Below are positions 32,826-45,752 of a DNA stretch of 64,000 bases, one piece after another. Origin of the DNA: Lucinisca nassula. Its lineage: Eukaryota > Mollusca > Bivalvia > Lucinida > Lucinidae. Positions within the stretch are counted from its first letter, which is position 1. Every line of letters begins with the position of its first letter. The notes under the pieces were generated by a model that searched no databases, was not told where the DNA came from, and saw only the letters and a program-made list of their open reading frames with translations. The stretch lies in the NCBI GenBank assembly GCA_963580285.1, contig OY757019.1, positions 59,602,587 to 59,666,586 of the forward strand, given 5' to 3'. The position numbers were made by a program, and so were the translations under genes.

Positions 32826-35028
32826 AATAAAGTGACTTAACATATGACATTTAAAAAGGTTTACTGCGTAAATGTAAATAAAGCAACAAAAATCATTTTT
32901 AAATGTAGTTTTTTTCTTTGGTATTCTTCATATTGTATAACATAAGCAACACTAGTAAAGAATAAATGTAAATGCTAGATTTGATATGTTTGCAGTTGAG
33001 TTTCGAACAATCTAGTAAACAATGTGATGCAGGACCTAAATAGACTATATGCTTGAAGTCAGAATTAAAATCTGCAAACATATTAGAGTTAACATACTTC
33101 ACATGCTCAAACGCATCAGTCGACAGATGACAGACAAAAGGAACATGTTCTGTCCATACACAAGCTTATTTGTCATTTATTCCTCGCTCTAACTAATATT
33201 GTCTCATGTTGGTGTATTTTCCCATTGAACTAACGATAAACGAAATAAACGAAAATGAATAAAACAAACAAACAATGAGTAATTAATATAAAATCCGGAT
33301 ATTGATCTGATTTTGCTGTTCCCAACATTTTGTTTATCTAACTAATGAACACACAAATCATGATATCAACTGTTTTACTCCCAAGGGTGTCTCATATTTT
33401 AGCCAGGATCAGAAATCTGTCATTAGAACATACCAAGGTCTGTTGCTAGCGTCGTTGTACCTCTAGTGAGGTATGAACGGATTTATGCTGCAGTGAGTAC
33501 GCTTTCATATTACTATTATTATTATTATTATTATCATTATTATTATTCTTATCTATAGATCTGTCTATCGGTCTTTTTCTACATAATTCTCAACCCTAAC
33601 GAGACAGAAGGCTTACGATACTATTCTAAACCTTCTTCTAACCCTTGATAATAATAAAAGCAATAAAAATAATAATCACTGTTACTATTATCATCATTCC
33701 AAAATCTTTAAAGTAAGCATATTATTGCATTATATAAACACGCTTAGTGACACATGGAAACACAGGTCAAAGGTGCCTTTATATGCCATGACATGTACTT
33801 TCATCTGTTAAACTGTCTGTAACATATGACTTAAACAAACAAAAAATAAATAAAAGAAGAAGAAGAACAAATAGAAAAATCTGTATGTGTCTTGGATATA
33901 CAAAACAATAATTATTAGCTTACATAATTTCCTTCTTTACCGCGGGAACCACACTTAAGGAAAGGATTATGTAAACCATACTAATGAGCTTTATTATTTC
34001 TATTATTTTATTTGGTTTGCGTACGTATTATTATCTCCTAATTATGGCTAACTGACGGTTTCAAGCGCTACTGACTTATTAAATCTTTCTGGCCGAGAAT
34101 ACACAAGACAGGATTGCGAACTTGCAAAGAATGCAATCATCAAAATTGGCCGATCTTCAAATTCAAGCGGTGGCTCATTTGCGACTGCCGGACAATAGCG
34201 GATTCAATATGTATTTGCTGAAGTTTCGAGGTGGAACGTTTTACACTGTTTTGTAAAAATGGCTTTGCTTTCAGTTAATTTGTTGCGGATAAAATAATTT
34301 CTTCCAAATCCATGGGCGTTATATCAGAATACAACATTCATTGTTGTCAATGGCAATAACCTACGTCATGGTGACGAAGACTTTTGTGATTTTTTGTTAT
34401 TCGACTGCTTCAAAAGTTTGGACATTTGGATTTGTTTCCCATAGGTATGCAACGGTTTCAAAATAGTACCCGATACATCATAATATACACAGTATTTAAA
34501 CAAGTAATTGTACAAAAACCCACACCGATAAACTTTGTCAATTACTGAAATAGGTAAGCGAAACACAAAGACGACTTGAAAACATGTCACCTAGATGCTT
34601 ACCTGTTTGGTGTACTGATCATATTTTAGAATAAAACAATACTTATTATATCGAACACTAGTTACAGTTGAACGGTTGAAACCCACACAAAACGTGACGT
34701 AACGGTGACGTAGGTCGTCAGGGGTGGTTGTGTACAATATGCAAAACCTTGTACAGTATGAACTTCTAGAATCGCCCGACACCCGCAAATGAAATACAGA
34801 TGTCCAAGCATTGATCACCACTGGGACACTGTAGTTAAGCCTGTCTTAAACGCTTCCGCAATTTGGCAAGGGTGCATATTAAGATTTCAAAGACAAATGA
34901 ATTGCTGTAAGCAAACCAATAACTCCAGAGATCAATGATCACATTGAGGCTTTGCCACCGAATCTTGTATAACACAGGTATACCGCAAACTCTTGCGGTT
35001 GCAATGCATTGGCAACCCGTTAATGTAA
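32826..35028. other. Long AT-rich stretch without recognised genes
   Basis: Contains an (ATT)n microsatellite (about 33512-33546) and a few frames of 65-76 codons with no motif. Confidence 0.5.
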
Positions 35029-35030
35029 TA

Positions 35031-35234
35031 CAGTAAAATTCCTTTATTAAGACCAGCTTTGGGACTGTTCAAAAGCGGTCTTTAAGACCACTTTTGAACA
35101 GTCCCATAGGTGGTCCCTGACCAGAGGACACTGTATGCAGAAAACACTAAGATAGAATAACTGCACCCTGCTAAAAGGCCTTTAAAACAGTATTAGTCTT
35201 AATTTTAGGTGGTCTTAATATGCTAAGTTCACTG
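35031..35234. mobile_element. pogo/Tigger-like MITE
   Basis: CAGTAAAATTCC ... AAGTTCACTG between TA dinucleotides. An internal hairpin, gggactgttcaaaagcggtc against gaccacttttgaacagtccc, lies at about 35069-35105. Confidence 0.7.
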
Positions 35235-35486
35235 TACTCTGCGGAAGGGAGATCATGGATGTACAGAAAAATTATAGCAAACGTTCATTCCGGAATATCT
35301 GTCAAAGACCTGTATAAAATGGCAATTTTATGCCGCTGTTAATTAGGGATAACGGCATGTCATAAAATGATATATGTGTTATAACGCATGATTACCGGCG
35401 CGCAACGTCATAACGCAGCCATTGACAACACTTTGTTTTATGCTGAAAACTCGGTGCATAAATTTCAGATGAAATGACCACTCGTT

Positions 35487-35650
35487 TAGTGAGTGAGTGT
35501 TTGATTTTTACGTCCCAACAACAGCTAAGGTCATACGGAGACTGGACCTCGGTTTAAAGACTCATCCGAAAGTCTGGAGAAGCCGGGGATTGATCCTGTA
35601 ATCCCTGGTTTACAAGGCGGGTAGCGTAACCACTACACCATGAAGGCTTC
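35487..35650 (-). mobile_element. SINE family D copy
   Basis: Same head and body as 31155-31318, ending gtaaaaatcaaacactcact. Confidence 0.75.
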
Positions 35651-36040
35651 TAACCACTCGTTTAAGATCCTCTATATTTCACATATATATGTTTTTTCAG
35701 AAAGGAAAATATGTCTTACCTACACTCAATTATGACAATGTTTTAATTCCATTCAAAACTATGTAACACTATAAGCAGGGTGTTCTATCCGGATTGAATT
35801 CGTTTCCACTAGTGAAACAATGCCTTTAAAGAGCCCCTATATAGATAGGTTCAAAAACACAAATCATTTAAGCCATTATATATGTCGTTTTATAGTTTTA
35901 TTTACAGTAATATAAAGACAATTCAGTGAGATGAGGCGAGTATTAAAATGATATATCTGAAATAAATCAACCCCAGGGTCAACATATGAATTCTCTTGAC
36001 TAAGTAGTTTTGCCATTACATACTGGTAACCTAACAGTTA

Positions 36041-36327
36041 CAGTCGAACTTCAATGGCTCGAACATCTTTGGGACCACGAAAATCAGTTCGACACTGGGG
36101 TAGCTCGAGCCACTGAGGGTTACTGCCAGGAAGCATAAAGGGGTTAATTTTGGGACATTTTTCGATGTTCTATAATAAAATACATTTGCAAGATAAAAGT
36201 CGGAAATCTACTTAATTATCCGCATTATTGCCTATGTAGAGGAATTACCTAGGAATTCCCTCAAGAATGGGTTCGACTCAGCCATGGTAAACGAGCAATC
36301 GATGTTCGAGCCATTGACGTTCTACTG
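36041..36327. mobile_element. pogo/Tigger-like MITE
   Basis: CAGTCGAACTTCAATGGCTC at the left and, inverted, GAGCCATTGACGTTCTACTG at the right, with TA on both sides; 287 bp. The long terminal repeats are clear. Confidence 0.75.
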
Positions 36328-38072
36328 TATATTGTCGCTTTGGTAGATGCAGTTATTCAGGGTCTGAAATAAATCAAACTGAATCCTAAGCTAGAACATT
36401 GCAAGTTGTACATCAAGTCTGTATTGCGCAGTCTTGTAAATGCTCAAAAAGCCGCATCGTTGCTGCATACATTTATATCCCGTGTCGCAGAAACTTATGA
36501 TTCAGCTCACAAAATGAAGAAGGTCTCTTTTAACACGTTACTGAGTGCAATGAATGTATTTGTAAAGTTGCGTTTCTTTTAAGAAAAGGCAAGTTGTGCT
36601 TATTTTAAGAAAAGGCTGTTGTTTACATTGTTTTCTTTATATTTGCTCAAATGTGAGTCGGTTCTTGCGAGTACCAACCAGCTACCACACACTGTCCTTT
36701 GGCCAGCTAATTAAAACATATAACCAACGACGCATCGAACCACACAAACACGCGCGCGCACACACACACAAACACACGGTGCCAATTATATCTACACCTC
36801 TCCGGGTAACATGCATGTAATGTATATAAGGTAGTTTAGGTCGTAGTACCAAAACGTTAATCCAAAATCATTAATCCATAGACAAATGGCGAATATAAAT
36901 GTTCAGACCAACAGACGTAGACTCCAGAAGAGGGTAATCAGGCTTCCTATGATAGTAAGCATTACTTGGTAAGCAAGTTTCGCCCACCATGCCTATCGAC
37001 CTAAACGAAGAAAAGGAATAAATGCCGAGAAGGGTATGTCCGAGATTTTGGAAGTCTTCCTATGGCTTTCCATTTGCAAACACATCTCAACCCAAAAGTT
37101 ATGATACCGAAGCGGATGATTGGCAAGACCCCGAAACACAGCACATCCCCTTCCGAGCACACACCGAACGACGTATCTCACGAGACAGGTCAACTGGAGG
37201 CATCAGGCAAGAGACGCCCACCCGCGGACTTATAGGCGTCCATCACCGAGCCAACATCAGCAAACATGGCCACGGAAGTCCCGGGCATCAGGAAGGAGAT
37301 GTTCAAAGTTGCGAGACTTGCAAAATTTAAAATATAACAAAAAGTGGAAACCAAATCCGCTAAGATACATTTCGCACCTGACAAGTAAGTCTTATTTTAG
37401 AAAAAATAGAATGTTATACTGCAAAAGTTAAAGATATACTATAGCTATTTTAATCAGTAGTTGAGTACTGACGTTAACACCGTAGTATCAACCTCAGCAC
37501 TAAGGAACTGATAATGAGCTGGTTATACCATCGGGGACGAACGAATCATCCACCAGCAGAGATATCGACCCAGTGGTTGCAATTAAGGCGTAGCTATACC
37601 AAATTAGTAACACAGAGGCCTTTCTGATATTTAATCTTCATCAGTTTGTAACACATACAACAAACTTGGTGGCTGAATGACAAATGTGGTCATCCACTAA
37701 AGCCCTGTCTACAGCAAAGGCTGCATTTCAAAGGCCTAAGTGCCACCAAGTTCTTGCTGACGAGTGTTAACATAGTGGTGTAACATTGTTAGCGGTCTTA
37801 TCTGCTGGAGCCAAAACAAACTTCTTATAAAATTCTTGAATACATAGTTTAAGGTGACGTAAAGGGAGATAATAAGCTCGTATTTTGAGAGTAGAACGAA
37901 ATGCGCTTGTTCACTAGTTTCAGAATGCTAAGTTTCCATTCTTTGATAGCTTTATGCTCAACATACTCTCGTTTACACCATCGGTTACCAAATTCATTCA
38001 AGGCAGCAATGACTTCATCTCTACACATTTTTTGATATCAATTTTAGAAGGAAATTGACACTTGATGATTCA
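36328..38072. other. No gene recognised
   Basis: CA/CG simple repeat at about 36745-36777. Overlapping frames of about 100 codons at 37022-37431 have no motif and look like chance. Confidence 0.45.
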
Positions 38073-38470
38073 GTGCGCCCTCATGCGGACTGAACAAATT
38101 ATTGGTCTAAATCGCGCTGGAAGTAAGGGCGAGGATTGCGGCCGTGTAAAATCGATTTTAACGCCACCGACCCCCACCCCAGCCAACGCTAAGTGAAATT
38201 CTCTTCACTGACCGCTCCGATGCCGTTTTCTGTCGCGGTTTATTTGTGTTACGGTTTGTCTTTGAGTGTTTATCACTTATATCATTTTGTTTTCGATAGC
38301 CAGTTAGCCATTTGTGGGAAAGAAACTGTCCTTTTTGGCTTTCCGCTATTGATTTTTCCGTTAGGATCCAGTTGTTTCATGTTTGTGTTTCTTTCCCTTT
38401 GGTGTCTCTGAAGAGCAGTGTGGGTTAATTGTATCGATTCCTGATCATTGCCTTCACTTCTATTGCAAAC
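38073..38470 (+). mobile_element. Penelope-like 3' fragment
   Basis: Runs from tgcggactgaacaaattatt through ttgtgggaaagaaactgtcc to gatcattgccttcacttcta. Confidence 0.7.
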
Positions 38471-38885
38471 CTTCAAAGCAGTTGACCAGTACACATGTGC
38501 GGTCGGTTTCAGCTCTGCGTGGAATCTATTTCTCCAGACCCCGAGTTTATTGTAATTTGGATAATATACAACGATAAATAATTGTGTATCTGGCTGCTCA
38601 TATTCTGCCTTGGGTTAAAACATGTATTTTTTTCCGTATGTGTATTTATTTTGTCCCAATAAACACACCATTGTTGTACAGTGCCGGTTTTCATCGCTGA
38701 AGAACTAACCTTTCTCATATCCAAATGAGCGATATTTGCTTGCTTCTGTTCTTAAACTGTAAACCCAGGAGGCTGAGAAAGAGAGAGCTTGCTGCTGTGC
38801 TTTCCGTCGTGTATGTTTTGTTTGCCCTCCTATCCACTGGTAGTACATGGTATGTGATTGTGGCACCGAATCGCAATCATCGTTT
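38471..38885. other. No gene recognised
   Basis: A SINE A scrap (ggtcggtttcagctctgcgt at about 38501); a 64-codon frame at 38725 has no motif. Confidence 0.4.
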
Positions 38886-40810
38886 GTTAGCTCACCTGAG
38901 CACGAAGTGCTCATGGTGAGCTATTGTGATCAGTCAATGTCCGTCGTGCGTCGTGTGTCGTGCGGCGTCAACAATTTGCTTTAAATGACTCCTCCTTAAC
39001 CCTTGATCCAATTTCAATAAAACTTCATAGGAATATTGCTGAGATAGCAAAAATAGCTAAAATTGTGCCGCTCCGCTAAATAAGATGGCCGCCAGAGCTA
39101 AAAATAGAAAAATCTTTAAACGACAACTCCTCCTGTACCTTAAGGCCAATTTCATTCAAACTTTATAGGAATGTTGCTTAGGTGACCCTCTACCAAAATA
39201 GCTAAAACGTTTCCACTCCGGTGAACAAAATGGCCGCGAGAGCTAAAAATAGAAAATTCTTTAAACGACAACTCCTCCTGTACCCTTGAGCCAAATCAAT
39301 TCAAACTTCATAGGAATGTTGCTTAGGTGACCCTCTACTAAAATATCTAAAACGGTATTGCTCTGATAAGCACAATGGCCACCATAGCTAAAAATAGAAA
39401 AAAAAAACATCGTAAATTTGCTTCAAACACAAACTCTTCCTCAACCCTTGGGCCAATTTGATTCAAACTTCACAGGAATGTTGCCCAAATGACTCCCTAC
39501 CAAAATAGCTAAAATCGTTGTGCTATAACAAACAAGATGGCCGCCAGAGCTAAAATAGAAAAAAACTTTAAACGACAACACCTCCTGTACCCTTGGGCCA
39601 ATTTTATTCAAACTTCATAGGAATGTTGCTTAGGTGACCATCTACCATAATAGCTGAAAAGGTTCTGCTCTGATGAGCAAAATTGCCGCCATAGCTAAAA
39701 ATAGAAAAACATCGTGAATTTGCTTCAAACACGAACTCCTCCTTAACCCTTGGGCAAATTTTATTCAAACTTCACAGGAATGTTATGTAGGTGACTCCCT
39801 AAAGAAATAGCTAAAATCATTCCGCTCTGGTTAACAAGATGACCACCAGAGCTAAATATAGAAAAAATTCTTCCAACGACTACTCCTCCTTTACCCTTGG
39901 TCCAATTTCATTCAAACTTCATAGGAATGATGCTTAGATGACCCACTACCAAAATAGCTAAAACGTTTTCGCTCTGATGAGCAAAATGGCCGCCATAGCT
40001 AAAAACATTGTAACTTTACGTCAAAACGCGAACTCCTTCTCAACCCTTTGGCCAATCTGATTCAAACTTTACTTCTACTTTTCACAGGAATGTAAGTTAG
40101 GTGACTCCCTACCAAAATAGCTAAAATCGTTCAACGCGGCGAACAAGATGGCCGCCAGAGCTAAAAATAGAAAAATCTTCAAACGACAACTCCTCCTTAC
40201 CCCTTGTTAAAATTTTCTTCTCTGAAACCACTGAGCCCAGGTCTTTGATATCTGGTATGAAGCTTCATCTAGGGGACCTCTACTAAGATTGTTCAAATTA
40301 TAGCCCTGGGGCCAATAATGCCCTCGCACTGGGGCCCACTGCTTTTACACATAAGTGCATGTCTAGGGAAATCCTTTATAAAATCTTCTTCTCTGAAACC
40401 GTAGGACCCAGGTATTTGATATTTGGTATGAAGCTTCATCTAGGGGACCTCTATGACGATTGTTCAAATTATAGCCCTGCGGCCAAAATGGCAGTGCTTA
40501 GAGACCCAGCGGTTTTACATAGACTTACATAGGGAAAATCCTTTAAAAATCTTCTTCTCTGAAACCGCTGGGCCTAGGTCTTTATTATTTGGTATGAAGC
40601 TTCATCTAGTGAACCGCTACCAAGATTGTTCAAATTATAGCCCTGGGTCCAGAAATGGCCCCGCACTGGGGCCCACCAGTTTTACATTGCCTTGTATAGG
40701 GAAATCCTTTAAAAATCTTCTCTGAAACCGTAGGGCCCAGATCTTTGATATTTGGTATGAAGCTTCATCTAGTGGACCTCTACCAAGATTATTCAAATTG
40801 TAGCCATGGG
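38886..40810. repeat. Dispersed element made of two different tandem arrays
   Basis: Opens with the hairpin gctcacctgagcac-gaa-gtgctcatggtgagc (38890-38921). Array 1 (about 38985-40205): roughly eight 145-160 bp units with acaactcctcctgtaccctt, ttcaaacttcataggaatgt, aaaatagctaaaa and aagatggccgccagagctaa. Array 2 (about 40205-40810): four units of about 173 bp with gaaaccg-agggcccaggtc, gaagcttcatctag and gattgttcaaattatagccc. No coding frame. Array 2 recurs reversed at 18436. Confidence 0.8.
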
Positions 40811-40814
40811 GCTC

Positions 40815-40970
40815 ATGCATTACTGAATGTATTAAACTCGTTGAGGAAAAGGGATAAAATGCGAGGCTTAATTCATTAAACTCGTTGAGGAAAAGGGATA
40901 AAATGCTCGGCAAAGCCTCGCATTTTATCCCTTTTTCTCAACTCGTTTAATAAATTCAATAATACTTGAA
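40815..40970. mobile_element. Hairpin element with duplicated left arm
   Basis: The stretch ttaaactcgttgaggaaaag ... gataaaatg occurs twice in a row and is followed by its reverse complement, cattttatccctttttctca-actcgttta. Most of the piece can fold on itself. Confidence 0.75.
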
Positions 40971-41009
40971 CACTCATGTAAGATCCTCTATGTAAATATC
41001 ACACGCGTA

Positions 41010-41130
41010 AAGCTAAAAGAGCAGTTACTTTCCAACCAAATGGTTAAACTAAAACTATATAACGAATACACACATGCAAAGACAAACTATTACAATAATA
41101 AACCACAACAGGAAAACCGACTTGGAACGG
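41010..41130 (-). mobile_element. Penelope-like 3' scrap
   Basis: cagttactttcc, gcaaagacaaactatta and ttggaacggtcagt in the order of the other minus copies. Confidence 0.55.
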
Positions 41131-41134
41131 TCAG

Positions 41135-41592
41135 TCCATGAAAGATGTTTTTGTCTATTAAAATTCGAAGTAGGTTTGTCTACGTATGGTTTTTCCACGA
41201 TTTATACTATACTTACTCATAATCTGATAGAGAAAACACTTGATGCTTTAACTGAATGGCTATTCCGTACAGATAATTCCCCCCAACTTGCAAGTAACGT
41301 TAGAAATGCCTTTTTATCACTTCTGAAGAGCAAAAAAAAAAAATGTCCCATTATAATCTTGTCGGAATCACCTTTCTACATGACTCTGCTTATATAAGAT
41401 TTGGTACTAAGCTTGGGCAGGTTGTGGGCGTTCAGGTGGGTGCGGGTTGCGCGACCCTTGTGATGGGTTTGTTCTTGTTTTGTTATGAGGGGGACTTCGT
41501 AATGTCCCTTTCTGTTGAAAATCAATCTGAAGTTATTGAAACTTAAAGCTCGACGTCAAAATATTTGGGTGATTTATTAAATATCGACACTA
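41135..41592 (+). pseudogene. Penelope-like reverse transcriptase relic
   Basis: Protein code FSTIYTILTHNLI, ASNVRNAFLSL, then YIRFGTKLGQVVG, LFLFCYEGDF. An in-frame TAA follows at about 41544, then YLGDLLNID (41562-41573 for YLGD), where the second Asp-pair position of the catalytic YxDD is Gly. An A-run (about 41332-41343) marks a frameshift. Dead copy. The code stops where the shared repeat at 41588 begins, and related code resumes near 42115. Confidence 0.7.
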
Positions 41593-41790
41593 CCTACATC
41601 ATAATGTAGATTATATTTTCTTGTCCTTTGGGATCATTAATTCCATTGTGGAATTTTGAAAATATCTGAGGGTCACTGATGAGGCCTAATTGGCCGAAAC
41701 TAGCTAGTCTGGCCCAGAAAACATGTACACTCCATATTTTTCAGTTCTGTGGTGTATTCCTTGCTTCCAAAGGATAACCCTTTCATAGAA
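41588..41790. repeat. Dispersed repeat shared with 28772-28985
   Basis: About 200 bp of high similarity (see 28772); it interrupts Penelope code here. Confidence 0.75.
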
Positions 41791-41834
41791 TATATTTGGT
41801 TTGACCAGTTAACATTACCCTTCAGCACCAGGAA

Positions 41835-42105
41835 AACATGCCTACTATATAAGTTTGACCCCTTGAACCCCACTTTTTATAGTAAAACTGGGGTTTGTAG
41901 GGGTAAACCTTATTTTTCTTATTTCCGCTCTGAAATATAGACAGTGGGTACTCGTTAGAACCGCCTCGATGAGGCGGTTCTAACGTATACCCAAAATCTA
42001 TATTTTGAGCAGAAATAAGAAAAAATATCACAATTTTTCATCTTAAAATGTTTGATTTTCGGCGGAAAATTTGGATGTATTTGTATAGGTGTGTTTTCGT
42101 AATGG
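41835..42105. mobile_element. Hairpin MITE
   Basis: The ends aaacatgcctactatat and gtataggtgtgttttcg are imperfect inverted repeats. The centre is a perfect 14-bp stem, gttagaaccgcctc/gaggcggttctaac, with loop gat (41954-41984), extended by gggta/taccc. Relatives: 42957, 53358, 53546, and a scrap at about 20985. Confidence 0.75.
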
Positions 42106-42114
42106 AGCTACGGC

Positions 42115-42915
42115 TGGGTGGATTCTTCTGAAGACGAGGTCGCGTTTTGGAGTTTGGATGGTTGTGTTTCGTGCAAAGTTTGTGATAAACACAATGATTT
42201 AGATTTTGTAATTGTGAATTTTCCTTGCAACGACGCCTATAGAGTCGGAGTTTTGTGTTGGCTTGGTGTATGTGTGCTTACAGTGGTTTTGGTGTCACTG
42301 TTCGATGTATGGTCGGGGTGAATGCGGCGAGTTTGAAGTGCGACAGACTGCTTGCATGATGGTGAATGGCCCGGTAGCGGTTGATGGCTTTACTGCGCCA
42401 TGGCGAGTCGGGCCTCGGTCTGGAGACTTGCTTGGATTTCTTATGTAATGTCGGTTGATGCTCCGTCTCTGGCCAGTCCGACCGTAGTCTTGCTGTTTGT
42501 TTTCCTTTGCTCCGGCATTTCGGTAGTTTCTTGCTATTGGGCTCTCGTCGTTGTTTCGTCTCAGTATTCGTTTGCGTTTTGTGATCTCGGAGTCACGGAC
42601 TTGGCAGATTATTTGTCTAGACCGCTGCGGGGTCGGATACAGGGCTTGAGGCCGCGAAAGGTCGATTTGGGCCCCAGTAAAAAAATACTGACCCTACCAA
42701 GGCAGTTAGCCTGGTGTGGCATTTGCATGTATGTATTGCTTTTTATTATTTCGGATAGGAATTTAGCCATTTTGTGGGAAAGAAGCTTACATTTTGGCGT
42801 TCTACTTGTGACGTTTACATTATTGATAAGTTGTTTTATGTTGGTGTATCTTTCCCTTTCGTGTCTTTGATGGGAGGTATGAGGAGATTGTATAGATGCC
42901 TTCACTTCTATTTTT
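42115..42915 (+). pseudogene. Penelope-like element, C-terminal code and 3' end
   Basis: VSCKVCDKHNDLDFVIVNFP is the segment that follows the reverse transcriptase. RQTACMMVNGPVAVDGF continues it, and from about 42440 the sequence enters the non-coding 3' region (gatgctccgtctctggccag ... gccttcacttcta at 42913). This is one place where protein code and 3' region are joined, which identifies the many loose 3' fragments as Penelope-derived. Sequence between the two protein segments is missing. Confidence 0.65.
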
Positions 42916-42956
42916 GCACTGGGCACCATGTCATCGATGTCTTACAATTACGTTGT

Positions 42957-43175
42957 TTTATGACCTCATTAAGAAAACACGCCTATACAAATACATTTTA
43001 AACTTTACCTGCGTAAAATCGATTTTTTAGATGAAAAATTGTGATTTTTTTCTTATTTCTGCTCAAAATATAGATATAAGAAAAACAAGGTTTATCCCTG
43101 TAAACCCCAGTTTTACTATATAAAAGTTGGGTTCGAGGGGGTCAAAATTATATAGGCGTGTTTGCGTGACTAAAA
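42957..43175. mobile_element. Hairpin MITE relative, no central stem
   Basis: Ends aagaaaacacgcctatac and tataggcgtgtttgcgtgac; it shares ccctgtaaaccccagtttta with the 53358 copy. Confidence 0.7.
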
Positions 43176-43339
43176 AATCTAACTGTTGGTTTGTTAGATT
43201 AATGGTGAGCCCTAAATGAGGATTCATACATTTTCTTTTAGCTTATCTGGCCCAGAAAGCATCCTTTTTTATTTTCATAGTATGTATATTGTTTGTTACC
43301 AAATGCAACCTTTGTAGCTGTATTACTCTTTGAGAGCAA

Positions 43340-43440
43340 TAGAATCATTACATACGTATAATTCCTGAATTTATAAACTAAGTCACCATTATATACAATT
43401 ACCGACAGGCCCTGCTGCTAGAAATATCTAATTACATCAC
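43340..43440 (-). pseudogene. Penelope protein scrap
   Basis: Minus-strand reading gives QQGLSVIVYNGDLVYKFRN, similar to the minus piece at 48164 (QQGLSATEFYGDLEYKF). Confidence 0.5.
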
Positions 43441-44485
43441 TGAATATTGAAATCGAAATGACGTCTAATAAATGGCAGAAAACGTTTTTGCGGAGTTCAG
43501 GATGCCGACAATCTTCAATGAGAAACTATGCAGTTTACCATCTATTTCGAGTGTTGACTGCAATAACAAAACGAGACACCCTGGCCTGCCCATACAAAAT
43601 GTGGTTACGTGAACTTACCCACTGCACATGGGATCAATAGTGTTGACTGGGCCTTACCAAACCAGAACCAAAACATTATGTGGAAATCGGTTGCCTCTGA
43701 CCTTTCGAATTACATACAGTTGTAAAGGCTTCCTGACACGGTTGGTTCTAGTCACAAATAAACACTTGGTAAGGGGCTTGATAAATAAGAGATAGTTATA
43801 AAAAATAAAGGTATGTTTCATTACTCGTTACTAAGTTTCATAACTCGTAACCTACGTACAGACAAAACATATTGTCCATATGAAGTAAAAGAAATCCCTA
43901 AATCCTACCGACTTCAATATCCATTCAGTCATATGTAGCAGATCAAAGGGATACATTCTGATGTAATTTCAGAGGTCAGTACACCAAAAAGATACACCAA
44001 ACGTTCACCAATCTCTTTGTACTCCAGACTTGTCACAGGTGATTGACGCTTGATAGACGATCCCTTATTGGACATGCGCTAATTACTGAAAGTGGAAATT
44101 GTATCTGATTGGACACCTGCAGACTAGTTGTGTCATAATTCGTCATATACTTTTCTATCCTTGTCAGTTTGTGACATATTAATATAAAGTTCAAAGGACG
44201 CAGCAACAGCTTTGATAGACAGTTATTGAGTATCATGTCCACTCCAAAGTCTAATGAATATTGAAATAGGTAGTATTTGTTATCTAGAGCTAGGGAAGGT
44301 GTTTTCTAGGTACTCAGAAAGGGTTTCGAATCATCCGTGATATATCAAACGTTGGTTTTCGAATAAATTTTTCAATTATTATATGTATTTGACCTTAAAG
44401 TTCGCCAAATCTTTCGTATCTTCTGACGTTAAGGATTGGGAACTGGTGGCAAGGTTACACCTCAACACCTTTGATGTGATGATTT
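43441..44485. other. No gene recognised
   Basis: Short frames only, no clear repeat. Confidence 0.45.
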
Positions 44486-44568
44486 AGTTTGTGTTGAGGT
44501 TTAACATCAACATCATTTCTGTTTAGGTCATTTTGTGGGACTTTTACCCGACATTGAGATGAAATGTT
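44486..44568 (-). mobile_element. SINE family A scrap
   Basis: ttgaggtttaacatcaacat ... cattttgtgggacttttacc-cgacattgagatgaaatg, with an internal deletion. Confidence 0.7.
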
Positions 44569-44665
44569 TGTTTGTTTGAATTGGAGTTCAACGGCACAGT
44601 CAGCACTATTTTAGGTCATTTTTGAGTCTGTCAGTTTACCCATCCACACTATCCATGGCTGATTC
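44569..44665 (-). mobile_element. SINE family C tail
   Basis: (CAAA)n, ggagttcaacgg, cacactatccatgg. Its tail meets the SINE A scrap head-on. Confidence 0.65.
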
Positions 44666-45750
44666 GAACACATGGTTAATCATTTAGTTGTAATTTGTTT
44701 TTATTTTATTTATTTATTCATTTATATATTCATTTGTTTTTGTGTGTATGTTTATTTTGTGTTTTTGTTCTCACTTTATCCAGAACAGGTATTCATTAGA
44801 ATAGCCTCTTCGATGCATTTCAAAATATCTCTATTTGATATATCCTGAAATTATTCTTATGCTGTCTTGTCATCTTATCATCGGCGTGTGTTTCAAGAAA
44901 TTGATATCATCTTGAAAACAAGAAAATATATTTTATGAAGACTGTAAGGAAAATTCGTAGAATTTTATTGTAAATCACAAAACGCAGTAAAACAACGAAT
45001 TGTATTCCTATTTTAACTTCAAAATCGCTTCTGTTAGTCATAAAAAACCAAACCGATATACTAAAATACCAAAATGTATGTCCTTTACAGGTACTTATGG
45101 TACATGTCCCCGGAGCACTCCGAAGTCAGTGTGACTTCGCGAAAACGTAAAGCATTGTTTAAGTCCAGCGTTCGTCACACTTTCTCAGCATAGTCACCAG
45201 CTATATAAATGCATTCCTTTTGTCTGCTCGTTCACTTCGTGTAAGTTGCAATATATCAGTCCATGGTTAGTGACTATACAGTTATTCTTGAACCAGCCAT
45301 ATTCTAAATGGACAGTCGAATTCTGCAGTAGCGATCAACTTCATAGGCAATCGTATTTCATGCAAACTCGCTTTCAACTATGGAAAAACTCGTACATACA
45401 GACCTGGACTGTATGGCGGATGTTCCAAGGTACGTCAAACCCAATAAGACAAATCTAAGTTGTGTAGATTCTGTCCTGTAGCCCGGGGCATTATCGTTGT
45501 ATAAAATACTCAATTAAAGGCATGTATGGGGCGCTTCTTCTAAATGACTTGCCGAGATCCCGCCCCGGGACCTGAAAAACAGCCAACGCACAGCCTCACA
45601 ATGGTTCAGTCTCGAAAGAAAACAGTGCATGCTTAAACAAGGAAACACACGATTCATGTCCTTTACAAAAACAACACTGTAGGCATATAAATCTTAACCA
45701 AAACACTCAAAAATGTAATTATAAACTTAGCTGTTAGCTTTGTATAAGAA
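44666..45750. other. No gene recognised
   Basis: AT-rich, with a TATA-like gctatataaatgc at about 45200 that has no gene after it that I can support. Confidence 0.45.
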
Positions 45751-45752
45751 TA

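Noticed and set aside
37022..37431. Two overlapping frames of about 100 codons
   Set aside because: Overlapping frames with low-complexity composition, no motif, no splice or promoter signal that I can support.
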